DNA of 64,000 bases, taken from assembly GCF_900996245.1 (NCBI RefSeq), contig NZ_CAAJGK010000033.1:174256-238255 (forward strand), given 5' to 3'. The DNA is from Paraburkholderia sp. BCC1886. Lineage in GTDB: Bacteria > Pseudomonadota > Gammaproteobacteria > Burkholderiales > Burkholderiaceae. Below are positions 1 to 8,504 of this stretch, piece after piece. A program made the translations under genes and the position numbers. Position 1 is the first letter of the stretch. Every line of letters begins with the position of its first letter. Below the pieces are notes generated by a model. It saw only the letters and a list, made by a program, of their open reading frames with translations, was not told where the DNA came from and ran no database searches.

Positions 1-305
1 CGCCGAGACATTTCCGATTCAACTGCGATCAGGCTTGAAGACGACATGAACGCCACGACCGGACGGCGCCCTCTCGAAACATCGAGATAGCCCTCCATGG
101 CCAACTGACCGATCACAGCGGAGACGGTATTTCTCGACACTCGCAGCTGGAGCGCGAGGTCCCGACTGGAAGGCAGACGCCGGCCACTTACAAGCCTCCC
201 TGCCGCAATAGCGCGCCTCAACTGATCGCAAAGTTGCAGGGTCAGGGCAATGCCGCTTTGCGGATCCACGTTGAGGTCGATCACGCCGGCGAGAGTATCA
301 ACCAT
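1..305 (-). CDS. MocR/GntR-type transcriptional regulator, N-terminal part
   Basis: The window edge cuts this gene, leaving about 101 N-terminal residues. They form a GntR winged helix-turn-helix with the family signature LPSSRDLALQLRVSRNTV at about residues 45-62. The leading segment before the helix (TLQLCDQLRRAIAAGRL) is typical of MocR-type regulators, in which the helix is followed by an aminotransferase-like, PLP-binding domain. That domain would lie outside the window, so MocR rather than plain GntR is an inference. The ATG at 303-305 is 12 bases from a perfect 18-bp palindrome, and the gene is divergent from a DMT exporter, which it probably controls. Confidence 0.75.
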   Translation of the reverse strand, partial: MVDTLAGVIDLNVDPQSGIALTLQLCDQLRRAIAAGRLVSGRRLPSSRDLALQLRVSRNTVSAVIGQLAMEGYLDVSRGRRPVVAFMSSSSLIAVESEMSR

Positions 306-317
306 AAAACTGGCCCC

Positions 318-335
318 ATGTTTTTATAAAAACAT
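318..335. promoter_or_regulatory. Perfect 18-bp palindrome, candidate operator
   Basis: ATGTTTTTATAAAAACAT reads identically on both strands. It lies in the 94-bp gap between the divergent MocR-type regulator and the DMT exporter, just upstream of the regulator's start. Its position and symmetry fit an operator for autoregulation and control of the exporter. Its A/T richness also fits an overlapping promoter -10 region. No binding data can be inferred from sequence. Confidence 0.55.
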
Positions 336-399
336 ACCCTTTGACGAGGCGCCAGTCAAACGTATGATCGTGCCGACTTACTCCTGACGTTGCGTACCT

Positions 400-1362
400 A
401 TGGACCGAAACACTATCCATCCTCTTCCGAGTGGCTTTGCATTACTTCTGTTTGCATTAGTGATCTTGAGTTGGGGGTTGAATTGGACAGTGACGAAAAT
501 CATTGTCCAGCACGTGACGCCGTTGTGGACTACCGCGATTCGATGTGCGATTGCGAGCGCGGCGCTGTTTGTCATTCAGCTCGCGCGCGGTCAGCTAATA
601 GTCCCTAAGCGCGGCGACTTGCCTGTCTTGCTGACGATAACCTTGCTCCATATGGTTGCCTTTTCGACCCTCGTCGCGCTGGGGCTCAAATTTGTGCCGG
701 TTGGACGGTCCATCGTGCTCGGTTATACGACACCGCTTTGGGTTGCACCGGGTGCCTGGCTGTTTCTTCGAGAAAGGCCGTTGCCGCGCCAACTTGCGGG
801 CATTGCCTTTGGTTTGGTCGGCCTCGCGCTCATGTTCAACCCTTGGGCGCTAGACTGGACCGACGCACACGCCTTGCTCGGCAACGGCGTGATTTTGCTC
901 GCGGCTTTTTGCTGGGCGGCGAACATTCTCTACGTTCGTGCCCATAAATGGGTATCTACGCCGTTTCAATTGCTTTTCTGGCAGGCGTTACTAGCCTCCT
1001 GTATTTTGTCTTTGCTTGCGCTTGGTCTGGATGGTCCGCCGGGAATCGTGTGGTCTTCCCAACTCGCAGGCGCTTTCCTGTTTGGCGGATTATTTGGCAC
1101 AGCGCTCGCTTACTGGGCCATGGCGATGGTCAATCGAAGCCTGCCTGCCGTTACCACCTCGTTAGGCTTGTTGGCGACGCCTGTTGTCGGGGTTGCCTCC
1201 TCGACCATTGGGCTCGGCGAGACAGTCAGTGCCTCACTGATTGTTTCGATGCTGATGATTCTTGGTGGGATTGCCCTCGGAATGCCTTTTCCGGCAAACC
1301 ACGCTTCCCGGGTCCGATTAGCGCTAATCAAATTCTCCAGTGTTCAGCGCTTTAAACGATAA
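400..1362 (+). CDS. DMT superfamily (EamA) transporter
   Basis: This 320-residue protein of the drug/metabolite transporter superfamily has two EamA repeats giving about ten membrane helices. The first repeat (about residues 10-150) has the family features SWGLNWTVTK and PLWVAPGAWLFLRERP. The second runs from about 158 to 300. Such proteins usually export amino acids or other small metabolites from the inner membrane; the substrate here is unknown. It is divergent from a MocR-type regulator across a short gap holding an 18-bp palindrome, a pairing often seen for DMT exporters and their PLP- or amino-acid-sensing regulators. Confidence 0.88.
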   Translation: MDRNTIHPLPSGFALLLFALVILSWGLNWTVTKIIVQHVTPLWTTAIRCAIASAALFVIQLARGQLIVPKRGDLPVLLTITLLHMVAFSTLVALGLKFVPVGRSIVLGYTTPLWVAPGAWLFLRERPLPRQLAGIAFGLVGLALMFNPWALDWTDAHALLGNGVILLAAFCWAANILYVRAHKWVSTPFQLLFWQALLASCILSLLALGLDGPPGIVWSSQLAGAFLFGGLFGTALAYWAMAMVNRSLPAVTTSLGLLATPVVGVASSTIGLGETVSASLIVSMLMILGGIALGMPFPANHASRVRLALIKFSSVQRFKR

Positions 1363-1953
1363 AGGACGGCAGGTGGGAAATGCATGGACGTCGTTTGCGT
1401 CATGCAGACACTCCGAGCAGCCCGCTCACAAAGCTGTCGCATGGTCATGTTGAGATGTCCTGATCTCGCATTCGTCGCCGAACGAATAATTGCTTCACAG
1501 TGGGTCGATTACCCCTCCGGGTCGGTCTGAGAAAATCAGCATCGATTCAGTCCGATCCGTCAACAGGAGCCGCAAATCGTTTCAAAAGCCATTTTCAAAA
1601 TATGTTTTCTATGTTCCCTGATCCTTGGCTAGACCGATGGACGACATTGGTAACTGCGCGCGCCTGTAAAAAGCTGGACGAAATCCACGGGTTCAACGGC
1701 CCGGCGGGGCATTGTCGACTACGATACGGGCGAGCAGCCGAGCGGCGTGGATAACTCGCTTAAGGAGGGCTCAGGCGCGAATGATACGATGCGTTTGCGT
1801 CTGTCCGATATAGGTGAGAACATTGAAGAAGCAGTGTCGACTTCTTAATCTGGCCATATTGGATAACCAACCCGGCAAACAGCCAACTGCCAATGCCGCT
1901 TGTTTGCACGTCGCCCGTTACCGAACACCCATCGTCCAATTCTGAACATTGTA
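1363..1953. other. Long intergenic stretch without a recognisable gene
   Basis: No family was recognised on either strand. A short acidic open frame on the plus strand at about 1708-1848 (containing DYDTGEQPSG) ends in a stop and could be the 3' tail of a lost gene, but it matches nothing I know. Base composition is lower in G+C than the genes around it. Confidence 0.4.
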
Positions 1954-2595
1954 ATGATCATGCTCGGCATAAATGCATTTCCGCTGTTTGTCGGCGCTGT
2001 CACCCTGCTGAATCTTACGCCGGGACCTGATATGGCGTACGTCGTGGGACACAGTATTGCTCACGGGCGGCGGGCAGGTGTCCTCTCCGCCTTGGGCGTA
2101 TCGCTGGGCGGCTGTGTCCATACGATGGCATGCGCGCTCGGTCTTAGCGCACTGCTTGCAGAATCAACGTTGGCTTTCAACGTCATCAAATGGGTCGGCG
2201 CAATCTACCTGATCTATCTCGGAATAAGTACGCTTTTGATGAGAAGCGATGTGCACGCCGTCGATCGCGCGGTTTTGCTTCCCCGTGTTCCCCTTGGGAC
2301 GTTGTTGTTGCGCGGATTCGTGACTAACGTGACGAATCCGAAGGTACTTCTGTTTTATATTGCTTTTTTACCCCAGTTCGTTGAAACGAGCACCCCGCAC
2401 AAAACAGTCGCGTTTTTTGTGCTCGGCAGCGTGATGGTATTGCTGGGCTTTCTCAATGATTCCGTAGTGGCATGCTGCGCCGCCATGGTGGCGCATTCCC
2501 TCAGAAAGCGATCGACCGTGAGCCGTTGGCTAAATCGCGTTGTCGGAGCAACATTTGTGGGAATGGGTATTCGCCTTGCCGCAGCAACACGTTGA
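1954..2595 (+). CDS. LysE/RhtB family amino acid exporter
   Basis: This 213-residue inner-membrane protein of the LysE/RhtB family exports amino acids or their derivatives. The hallmark TPGPDMAYVVG near residue 25 and the conserved NPKVLLFYIAFLPQF near residue 130 are both present, with six predicted membrane helices and the usual family length. I chose the ATG at 1954. A TTG at 1900 would add an 18-residue extension with no hydrophobic or family character, and a second ATG at 1960 is also possible. The gene stands alone, flanked by non-coding or decayed DNA, so its regulator is not evident. Confidence 0.87.
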   Translation: MIMLGINAFPLFVGAVTLLNLTPGPDMAYVVGHSIAHGRRAGVLSALGVSLGGCVHTMACALGLSALLAESTLAFNVIKWVGAIYLIYLGISTLLMRSDVHAVDRAVLLPRVPLGTLLLRGFVTNVTNPKVLLFYIAFLPQFVETSTPHKTVAFFVLGSVMVLLGFLNDSVVACCAAMVAHSLRKRSTVSRWLNRVVGATFVGMGIRLAAATR

Positions 2596-3767
2596 ACCAT
2601 TGGCTGCCGGAAGACCCAAAACGCCTGGATTAAAACGTTGCATGCCATAGTAGTGCAGTCTTGAGCCGGGTGTGCCTTCGCATAAGCCTCCAGTCGGGAT
2701 GGCACTGGCATGCGCGCGATTGATTGCGCTACGATCAGGACCAAGCATCGCGATCGTGTGGCCGTACCACATTGTGCCGATTGGCCGTCATATGGCCGGC
2801 CGACCAGCGACTCTTGTCGCTGTTCCAGACCACGGCAGCATGCCCGTGGCCGCGAACACTCTCCACCTGACGGGCGGGCGGCGGGTCAGCAGATCGAGCG
2901 GCTTGAAGGAATTGTTTAATCGCACCCTGTTGAAGCCCCGAGGGGCGCCGCCTCGATTTTCCCTCCAACAGCGGCCCGGTGGCACGAGCATTCGCTTAAT
3001 ACGTTCGCGACGGTATAGTACGTTGGACCCAAGCGTGTCCTGAACCCTGCAATACGCAGGGACAACAGGCGGTGGAGCGGTATTCCGCTTCGTTTCTTTC
3101 AGCAGCATCGTTGTATAGAGAAGAAGCTCACGGCTGCTGAGTGCTGTAGTCGACTCTTCAGACTTGCAATACCGTCAAAGGGATCTTTAATCAGAAACCG
3201 CCTCGGAGATAGGTTGCTAATTCTTCCGCCAGCGGGGGCGCGTTATCGCCAACGTAGACGCTGAACCTGGCTCTGGCACCGGCGGCAAAGCGTATTTGCG
3301 TCCGAAGGATTCGCAATCCGGCGGTATCGCGTCGGGAAAAAGGATGCCGATGCGCAGACCTGCACGGAGGGCCAAGGGCATGGCCGAAAGTGTTCCGACA
3401 CGCAGCCTACCTTCCAGTTGTCCCTGTCTCCGCGAGCGAAGAAAGAATTCTGTCTTGCCAGGAACACGTGCTTTCGAAGGATTACTGGGAGCAGCATCGG
3501 CTTCGAGTTCGATCATACATTCCGCTTGTTCAGCGTCGGACGGGGTTCGGCCACAATGCGCCCTTTGACAGTGATAGTCGGATTGTCTACAAAGCAAAAT
3601 CGTTGCTGCGCCAGACATTTTCCAACATGGCCGTCCATTTTAAAGAAATGCCTAGGACCGCCGTAGATCGGTGTGAGCCGACCGTCATCCGTACCTGTTC
3701 GCAATATCGGAGACGTCTCGTCACCAGATCAAGTGCGCTCAGCCGTTAAGATTCGCGCTCACCATTT
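2596..3767. other. Decayed region without recognisable genes
   Basis: About 1.2 kb in which all open frames are short, overlap each other on both strands and show no family motif. Together with the LysR relic that follows, it looks like DNA that has lost its genes by deletion and frameshift. Nothing specific can be supported here. Confidence 0.4.
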
Positions 3768-4096
3768 CCGCCCGGAATCATTCCATGGCAAGCTCTGCTT
3801 CTTGAGGGCGTATCGCCGTCGAGATGGCTGACGTGGGCCGGCTGGTTCAACAAACACGGCATTATGCCTGCGACGGATAGCATGGATGTCACGTTCAACA
3901 GCTATTCAAACGTGATCGATGCAACCGTAGCTGGCGAGGGGATCGCGCCTGGGCGGATTCCTTTGATCGATCCGCTGCTCCGCACTGGCAATCTTGCAAT
4001 CGCCGGCAATTGTCGATGAGCCCACGCGGCGGATATTCCCTCCTGATTCCGCCGACCGGCCGCGTTGGTGAAGTGCGCGATCAGCTTGCAAGATAG
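3768..4096 (+). pseudogene. LysR-family regulator relic (effector domain, GcvA-like)
   Basis: The plus strand reads IPWQALLLEGVSPSRW, then LTWAGWFNKHGI and FNSYSNVIDATVAGEGIAPG, which is the C-terminal half of a GcvA-like LysR effector domain. The frame ends at a TGA at about 4018. The expected continuation (SPRGGYSLLIPPTGRVGEV) is found in another frame from about 4013 to a TAG at 4094-4096, so there is a frameshift. No helix-turn-helix half is visible upstream. This is a decayed gene, not a functional regulator. Confidence 0.6.
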
Positions 4097-4190
4097 CTGA
4101 CCGCCGAATGCGACAAGGACGCGTGGCAGGTCGGTGCTGCGCGGACCGAATCTCGCGCGCACGACAGAATTCTGGGGCATTGCTTAGGTG

Positions 4191-4517
4191 CTAGGCCTTG
4201 GCGATGGCCTGGCGAGATTTCGCTTTAAGCCATGCGCGAAGCTTTTCGATCGATATATCTATGCCGTTGCGTTTCCTGAGCAAGCCTACGACAGCAGTTT
4301 CCCCAACCGAATCGATTTCGACCCAGGCGTTGCAGGATATGACATGGGCAGCGCCTTCTTCAAGACCGACGCAAACGCGAGGCGATAAATCCATGAGCCA
4401 GTCGAGTGAAGGATCGCGATACGTCAAACGCACCTCGCCGTGAACTGCAATGAACTGCGTTCCCGCGCGTTGACGACTGGCGTGGATCTGATCCGGATGC
4501 AAACGGAGGGTCTTCAT
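4191..4517 (-). CDS. DUF2917 domain-containing protein
   Basis: This 108-residue small protein shows the pattern of DUF2917: GTQFIAVHGEVRLTYRDPSLDW followed by a short beta-rich stretch (shown here as the two pieces GTQFIAVHGE and VRLTYRDPSLDW), then LSPRVCVGLEEGAAHVISC. The fold is cupin-like in character and the function is unknown. Burkholderiaceae genomes often carry such genes next to a LysR gene. Here a LysR relic ends only about 100 bp away, convergently. The ribosome binding site is weak, so expression is uncertain. Confidence 0.55.
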   Translation of the reverse strand: MKTLRLHPDQIHASRQRAGTQFIAVHGEVRLTYRDPSLDWLMDLSPRVCVGLEEGAAHVISCNAWVEIDSVGETAVVGLLRKRNGIDISIEKLRAWLKAKSRQAIAKA

Positions 4518-4924
4518 GAAATAAGCTCGCTAGAGGCTTGAACACGCCCCAAGCTTATTGGCCGGCACGCTTGTGCGACAGACTCAGCGCAGTAGAATCT
4601 GTTACGCAACAGATCATGAATCGCTTATCTGTATCCGTTCATTGTGGACGCGTCTGTATCTGGCGCACGCACTCGCGCACAGATAGCATGAGCACCTCTT
4701 CAGACATCCTGTCATGCGACCTCCCGATGGCAGGCCAGCCGTTCTACTAGCGCCTTGCCCAGCACGATCGCCTCGCCCGAAACGGCACTAATAGGACGAC
4801 GCTACCCGTTGAAGACTACGAACATTCCTCGCTCCTCGCGAGAGGCAGCAGCAGTGCGGGATGGTATACGCGAGGCGATGGCGCGCGCTTAGGGCGCGAA
4901 GACCTTTGGTGCTATAGAAAACTG
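4518..4924. other. Intergenic stretch without a recognisable gene
   Basis: About 400 bp between the DUF2917 gene and the Ldh_2-family reductase. I see no gene. A plus-strand frame ending at a TAG near 4890 (ending VRDGIREAMARA) has the look of a C-terminal tail but belongs to no family that I can name. Confidence 0.35.
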
Positions 4925-5947
4925 ATGCAAGAAAACATTCAGGAAATAGTTCTTTCACTCGATGAGTTGCACAAACTGTCCTTCAATGTATTGGTGACCA
5001 ATGGGCTCAGCGTTCGTCAGTCAAATGCAATGGCGAAAGTATTCGTAGCAGGCCAACGCGACAACTGTCATTCACACGGCGTATGGCGTCTCATTGGTTG
5101 CGTGAAAACGCTGAGGATGGGCAAACTCCGCGGCGACGCCGAGCCGACGATCGACGATATCTCGCCTTCACTTATCAAAATCGACGCATGTTTTGGATTC
5201 TCTGCGCTGGCTTTCGAAGTGGGGAGTCAGATCTTGATTGAGAAGGCGAAGAAGTCGGGGATTGCCGCCTTGGCAATCAACAACTGCTTTCACTTCAGTG
5301 CCCTTTGGCCTGAGGTTGAGGCCATTGCTGCTGAAGGCGTTGCTGCACTGGCCATGGCGCCTACCCACAGTTGCGTAGCACCTGCTGGTGGAAACAAACC
5401 GCTCTTTGGAACTAATCCGATCGCGTTTGCCTGGCCGCGTCCCGGTACTCTCCCATTTGTGTTCGACATGGCTACCAGCGCTGTTGCCCGCGGTGAAATC
5501 GAACTCTACAAGCGAGCTGGCAAGAAGATTCCGAGCGACTGGGCCATTGACGAGAACGGTCAAGCGACAGATGACCCCGACCGGGCGCTGAGCGGTGCGA
5601 TGCTCACGTTTGGAGGATATAAAGGGTCCGCACTCTCCGCGATGGTCGAACTGCTGGCCGGTCCGCTGATCAGCGATATGCTTAGTTCCGAGTCGCTGGC
5701 GTTCGATGAGGGCGTGGGAGCGGCGCCGTGTCACGGCGAACTCATCGTGGCTTTCGATCCAACAGTATTTGGCGGCGAAAGCTCGAAGAATAACGTTCAG
5801 CGCGCGGAAGCTTTGTTTGATGGAATCACGGGGCAGGGCGCACGTTTGCCCTCTCAAAGAAGATTCGCTGCGCGGCAGCGCAGCCTTGAGCACGGCGTGT
5901 CAATCTCAATGGACCTGTACGATGAACTTCTTGGATTGATTATCTAG
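4925..5947 (+). CDS. Ldh_2 family NAD(P)H-dependent reductase (DpkA-like)
   Basis: This 340-residue enzyme belongs to the malate/L-lactate dehydrogenase (Ldh_2) family, which is unrelated to classical lactate dehydrogenase. The catalytic-type SHG sits at residues 50-52. The sequence VAPAGGNKPLFGTNPIAFAWP, given here in part as GGNKPLFGTNPIAF, marks the cofactor region, and YKGSALSAMVELL lies near residue 240. Among the family it most resembles the delta-1-piperideine-2-carboxylate/pyrroline-2-carboxylate reductases used in D-lysine, pipecolate and hydroxyproline metabolism. That substrate is inferred from overall resemblance only; ureidoglycolate or sulfolactate dehydrogenase activity is the alternative. 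It is an orphan gene with IS debris directly downstream. Confidence 0.8.
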   Translation: MQENIQEIVLSLDELHKLSFNVLVTNGLSVRQSNAMAKVFVAGQRDNCHSHGVWRLIGCVKTLRMGKLRGDAEPTIDDISPSLIKIDACFGFSALAFEVGSQILIEKAKKSGIAALAINNCFHFSALWPEVEAIAAEGVAALAMAPTHSCVAPAGGNKPLFGTNPIAFAWPRPGTLPFVFDMATSAVARGEIELYKRAGKKIPSDWAIDENGQATDDPDRALSGAMLTFGGYKGSALSAMVELLAGPLISDMLSSESLAFDEGVGAAPCHGELIVAFDPTVFGGESSKNNVQRAEALFDGITGQGARLPSQRRFAARQRSLEHGVSISMDLYDELLGLII

Positions 5948-5989
5948 TGCTTGCTTCACTTGTTGCGGGCCGATGTGGTTTTAAGCAAC

Positions 5990-6284
5990 GTCGGCCCCGG
6001 TTCGGCCGACGATCGAGTTCGCGCATCTGCTGACGCAAACGGGCGATCTCCCCGTAGATGTCGACGGTCGTCAAGTCGAAGCCTGTTGGACTGGTCCAGT
6101 CTGCCGTTTCAATTGCGTCGAGGTATCGCTGCACGCTTTCTTCAATCTGCTGCTGACGCTTATCGATCTTGCCAGCCGTGTAATTCCTGTCCCGACTGTT
6201 TACCGCCTCGAACGTGTTGCCGTCGATGGCCACTGTGCCACTGGAGAGCAGTTTCAATCCACGGCACACATGGCGCTTCGTCAA
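5990..6284 (-). pseudogene. IS1182-family transposase fragment
   Basis: The minus strand encodes an internal stretch of an IS1182-type DDE transposase: SGTVAIDGNTFEAVNSRDRN, then KIDKRQQQIEESVQRYLDAI. The catalytic Asp region is kept (AIDG), but the start, the rest of the catalytic core and the C-terminus are missing, and no terminal repeats are visible. It is a dead remnant lying against the 3' end of the Ldh_2-family gene. Confidence 0.7.
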
Positions 6285-6311
6285 CCAAACTCGGGCGTCA
6301 GATTAAAGGCT

Positions 6312-6452
6312 AGGTTTGCAGTACCTCACGTCGAATGGCGTCAGCAAGCCTCCGACATTTCCCGCGCCCGGACGCGATGTCATCTCGCGCGCAAGGCTAG
6401 CCAGCCGAGCGTTCTTGCCCGTGAGCCCTTCGGGGATGATTGCGTCGATCAT
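6312..6452 (-). pseudogene. Possible carboxymuconolactone-decarboxylase-like N-terminal scrap
   Basis: From an ATG at 6452 the minus strand reads MIDAIIPEGLTGKNARLASL and then GGLLTPFDVRYCKPSL before stopping. This resembles the N-terminal arm of carboxymuconolactone decarboxylase/AhpD-like proteins, but the catalytic helix region is absent. The IS1182 scrap begins immediately downstream and may have replaced the rest. The identification is tentative. Confidence 0.25.
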
Positions 6453-6560
6453 GCCTATCGATATTCCTTATTCTGATTCCCATAGCCTCTCCAACCGTTT
6501 TGGACTAACATTCGGTCATTGGCGGAATAGCCGTTTTGAAGGGATATTCAGACAATCATC

Positions 6561-7574
6561 ATGATGATACGAATATGGGTGTACGACGGCATTCTGGCCG
6601 GAGGTGTGGCAGGGTCCATCGATGTGTTCACCGCTGCTAACAGATTGGGAGCGGCAGGCGTCGGCGCGGATCGCAAAACATTCCGGAAGCTAACCTGGTC
6701 AGTGGAATCACTGGACGGCGCTTCGGTCCGGAGCGTTTCGGGCCAAACCATTGAGGTGAATCGAAAAATAGATGCGCGTCTGCGTTCCGACGCTATCCTC
6801 GTAACTGCCCCTTACGTTGCGGATATGGATGAGTTCATCGCACGTCGTGATCAGATGGAAGCCTTGACCAAGGCCATTAGGCGACAACACGAGGCGGGTG
6901 CCATCCTGGTGTCTTATTGCACGGGCAATTACATCTTGGCCGAGGCGGGGTTGTTAAATGGCCGCCGCGCTACCACGCACTGGGCCAAGGCGAAAGATTT
7001 TGCAAGACGATACCCGAGGGTGGAACTTCGCGCCGAGGAGATCCTGACCGAGCAGGACGGCATCCTGTGCGGCGGTGGCGTCACCTCCTATTCCAACCTC
7101 GCCATACGCCTGGTCGACAAACTTGCGGGTCCAGAGCTCGCTGCCGCAACGGCAAAAACCCTTTTGATCGATACCAATCGCGTATCGCAGGCTTCCTATG
7201 CCACGCTGCTCGAAGAGCATGGACATAGTGACAAACTGGTCGCGCAGGCTCAACAGCGGATGGAGGCCACGCTTGAGCAGGGATTTCATCTACCTGATCT
7301 GGCGGCGCACCTCGCCGTCAGCGAGCGGACATTAAACCGTCGATTCAAGCAGGCGATGGGGTTTGGGCCCCTGGAATATCTGCAGACGCTGCGCGTCGAA
7401 GTTGCGAAACGTCTGCTGGAATCGGGACGCCTCAGTGTCGAAGACGCATGCCTGAGGGTCGGATATAACGACATCGGCACTTTTCGGATGCTGTTCAAAC
7501 GTAAGACAGGCCTCTCGCCGCGCGACTATCAGAGCCGGTTTATGCGCATGCAACCCGCTCAATCCAATGGGTGA
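6561..7574 (+). CDS. GlxA family AraC-type transcriptional regulator
   Basis: This 337-residue regulator has the GlxA layout. An N-terminal DJ-1/PfpI-like domain (about residues 1-190) keeps the nucleophile-elbow sequence VSYCTGNYILAEAGLL near residue 115. A C-terminal AraC helix-turn-helix pair spans about 225-325, with ERTLNRRFKQAMGFGPLEYL and a second helix ending in GLSPRDYQSRF. Members activate genes for amine, arginine or carnitine-type catabolism, sensing a small ligand with the DJ-1-like domain. The gene is isolated, so its target is not evident; the reductase upstream and the tautomerase downstream are candidates. Confidence 0.88.
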   Translation: MMIRIWVYDGILAGGVAGSIDVFTAANRLGAAGVGADRKTFRKLTWSVESLDGASVRSVSGQTIEVNRKIDARLRSDAILVTAPYVADMDEFIARRDQMEALTKAIRRQHEAGAILVSYCTGNYILAEAGLLNGRRATTHWAKAKDFARRYPRVELRAEEILTEQDGILCGGGVTSYSNLAIRLVDKLAGPELAAATAKTLLIDTNRVSQASYATLLEEHGHSDKLVAQAQQRMEATLEQGFHLPDLAAHLAVSERTLNRRFKQAMGFGPLEYLQTLRVEVAKRLLESGRLSVEDACLRVGYNDIGTFRMLFKRKTGLSPRDYQSRFMRMQPAQSNG

Positions 7575-7790
7575 TTTGGTTCGCCGGACTGCCTGCTCGC
7601 CATCCAACGCAGTAGATGAGGGCGACTGATGATTAACGAGGTGTGCAGCTCACCAGCAGCCGTGTTGCTAGCGCTGCGACGTTCGCAAAGACGCGCGTCG
7701 CAGCGATCCGCGGCAGGCTATATCCGATGCAAGTAGGATCTCTTTCTGGATAGAGCATGTGTGCGGCGGATCTGCACCGGCTATCGAAGC

Positions 7791-8327
7791 TTATGTGCCT
7801 TTGACGTCGCGCCGAACGGCGTCAGCCACGCCTTCAATGAGTTCGAGTGCCTTGGCACGACGGCGGGTCGCCAGCGACTGTTCTCCGATTGTGCGCTCGT
7901 GCTCGCCAGCGAGCATAGCCTGGATATCTGCAATGCCGCGAATCACGCCGCGGGCACCCCAGCGGCCTTCGGAAATTTCGCTCGGGAAGACCCACACGAG
8001 AGGTGCAGTTTCCTCAAAGCTCCGGCCTTCGGCGCGTGCAAATGCCTCTGTCACCTCGCGCACGAGCATTGTGACGGCCTCGTCGGAATATTTGCCTTCC
8101 GGGACGGTCGGTATGACCCGATAACGGGGCTCTGTTGCAGGAGCACCTGCTACATAGATTGCTGCAGGCCGGTGGAGGAATGCCACCGTCGCGCTTTGCG
8201 CCACCTTATTGTTAACCGGATCGAACCCTTCCGATTTAATCAGAATGTCCGTGATTTCCTTTATCAAACGAGCTTCGGCTTCGGGAGCGATGGCACCTTC
8301 AGGAATAGTTATGTCGATCATCGGCAT
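7791..8327 (-). CDS. Tautomerase family protein with two 4-OT-like units
   Basis: This 178-residue protein of the 4-oxalocrotonate tautomerase superfamily begins MPMIDITIPEGAI, placing the catalytic-type Pro at position 2 after loss of Met. A second beta-alpha-beta unit starts near residue 66 (YRVIPTVPEGKYSDEAVTML), so the chain carries two fused units instead of the single 60-70 residue monomer. The second unit has no N-terminal Pro, so only the first can use the classical mechanism. Substrate unknown. It is transcribed away from the GlxA gene, with an MFS exporter 177 bp upstream on the same strand. Confidence 0.8.
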   Translation of the reverse strand: MPMIDITIPEGAIAPEAEARLIKEITDILIKSEGFDPVNNKVAQSATVAFLHRPAAIYVAGAPATEPRYRVIPTVPEGKYSDEAVTMLVREVTEAFARAEGRSFEETAPLVWVFPSEISEGRWGARGVIRGIADIQAMLAGEHERTIGEQSLATRRRAKALELIEGVADAVRRDVKGT

Positions 8328-8504
8328 GATATTTAGTCTTTACCAAGAATGGAGAGAATTCATTCTGAGCTTTAAATACTATTGGAGTAAGTGGCAGAAT
8401 TGCCATAATTCGTGGCAAATCGGACGCTGTGAAAATTGCGCCCATCGGGCTGCATGGCCGGGTTCGTACCTTCCTTCCAGCATGGACTGGCCGGGGCGAT
8501 GCTT

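Noticed and set aside
1500..1754. 84-codon plus-strand frame after the DMT gene
   Set aside because: No ribosome site, no family pattern and atypical composition.
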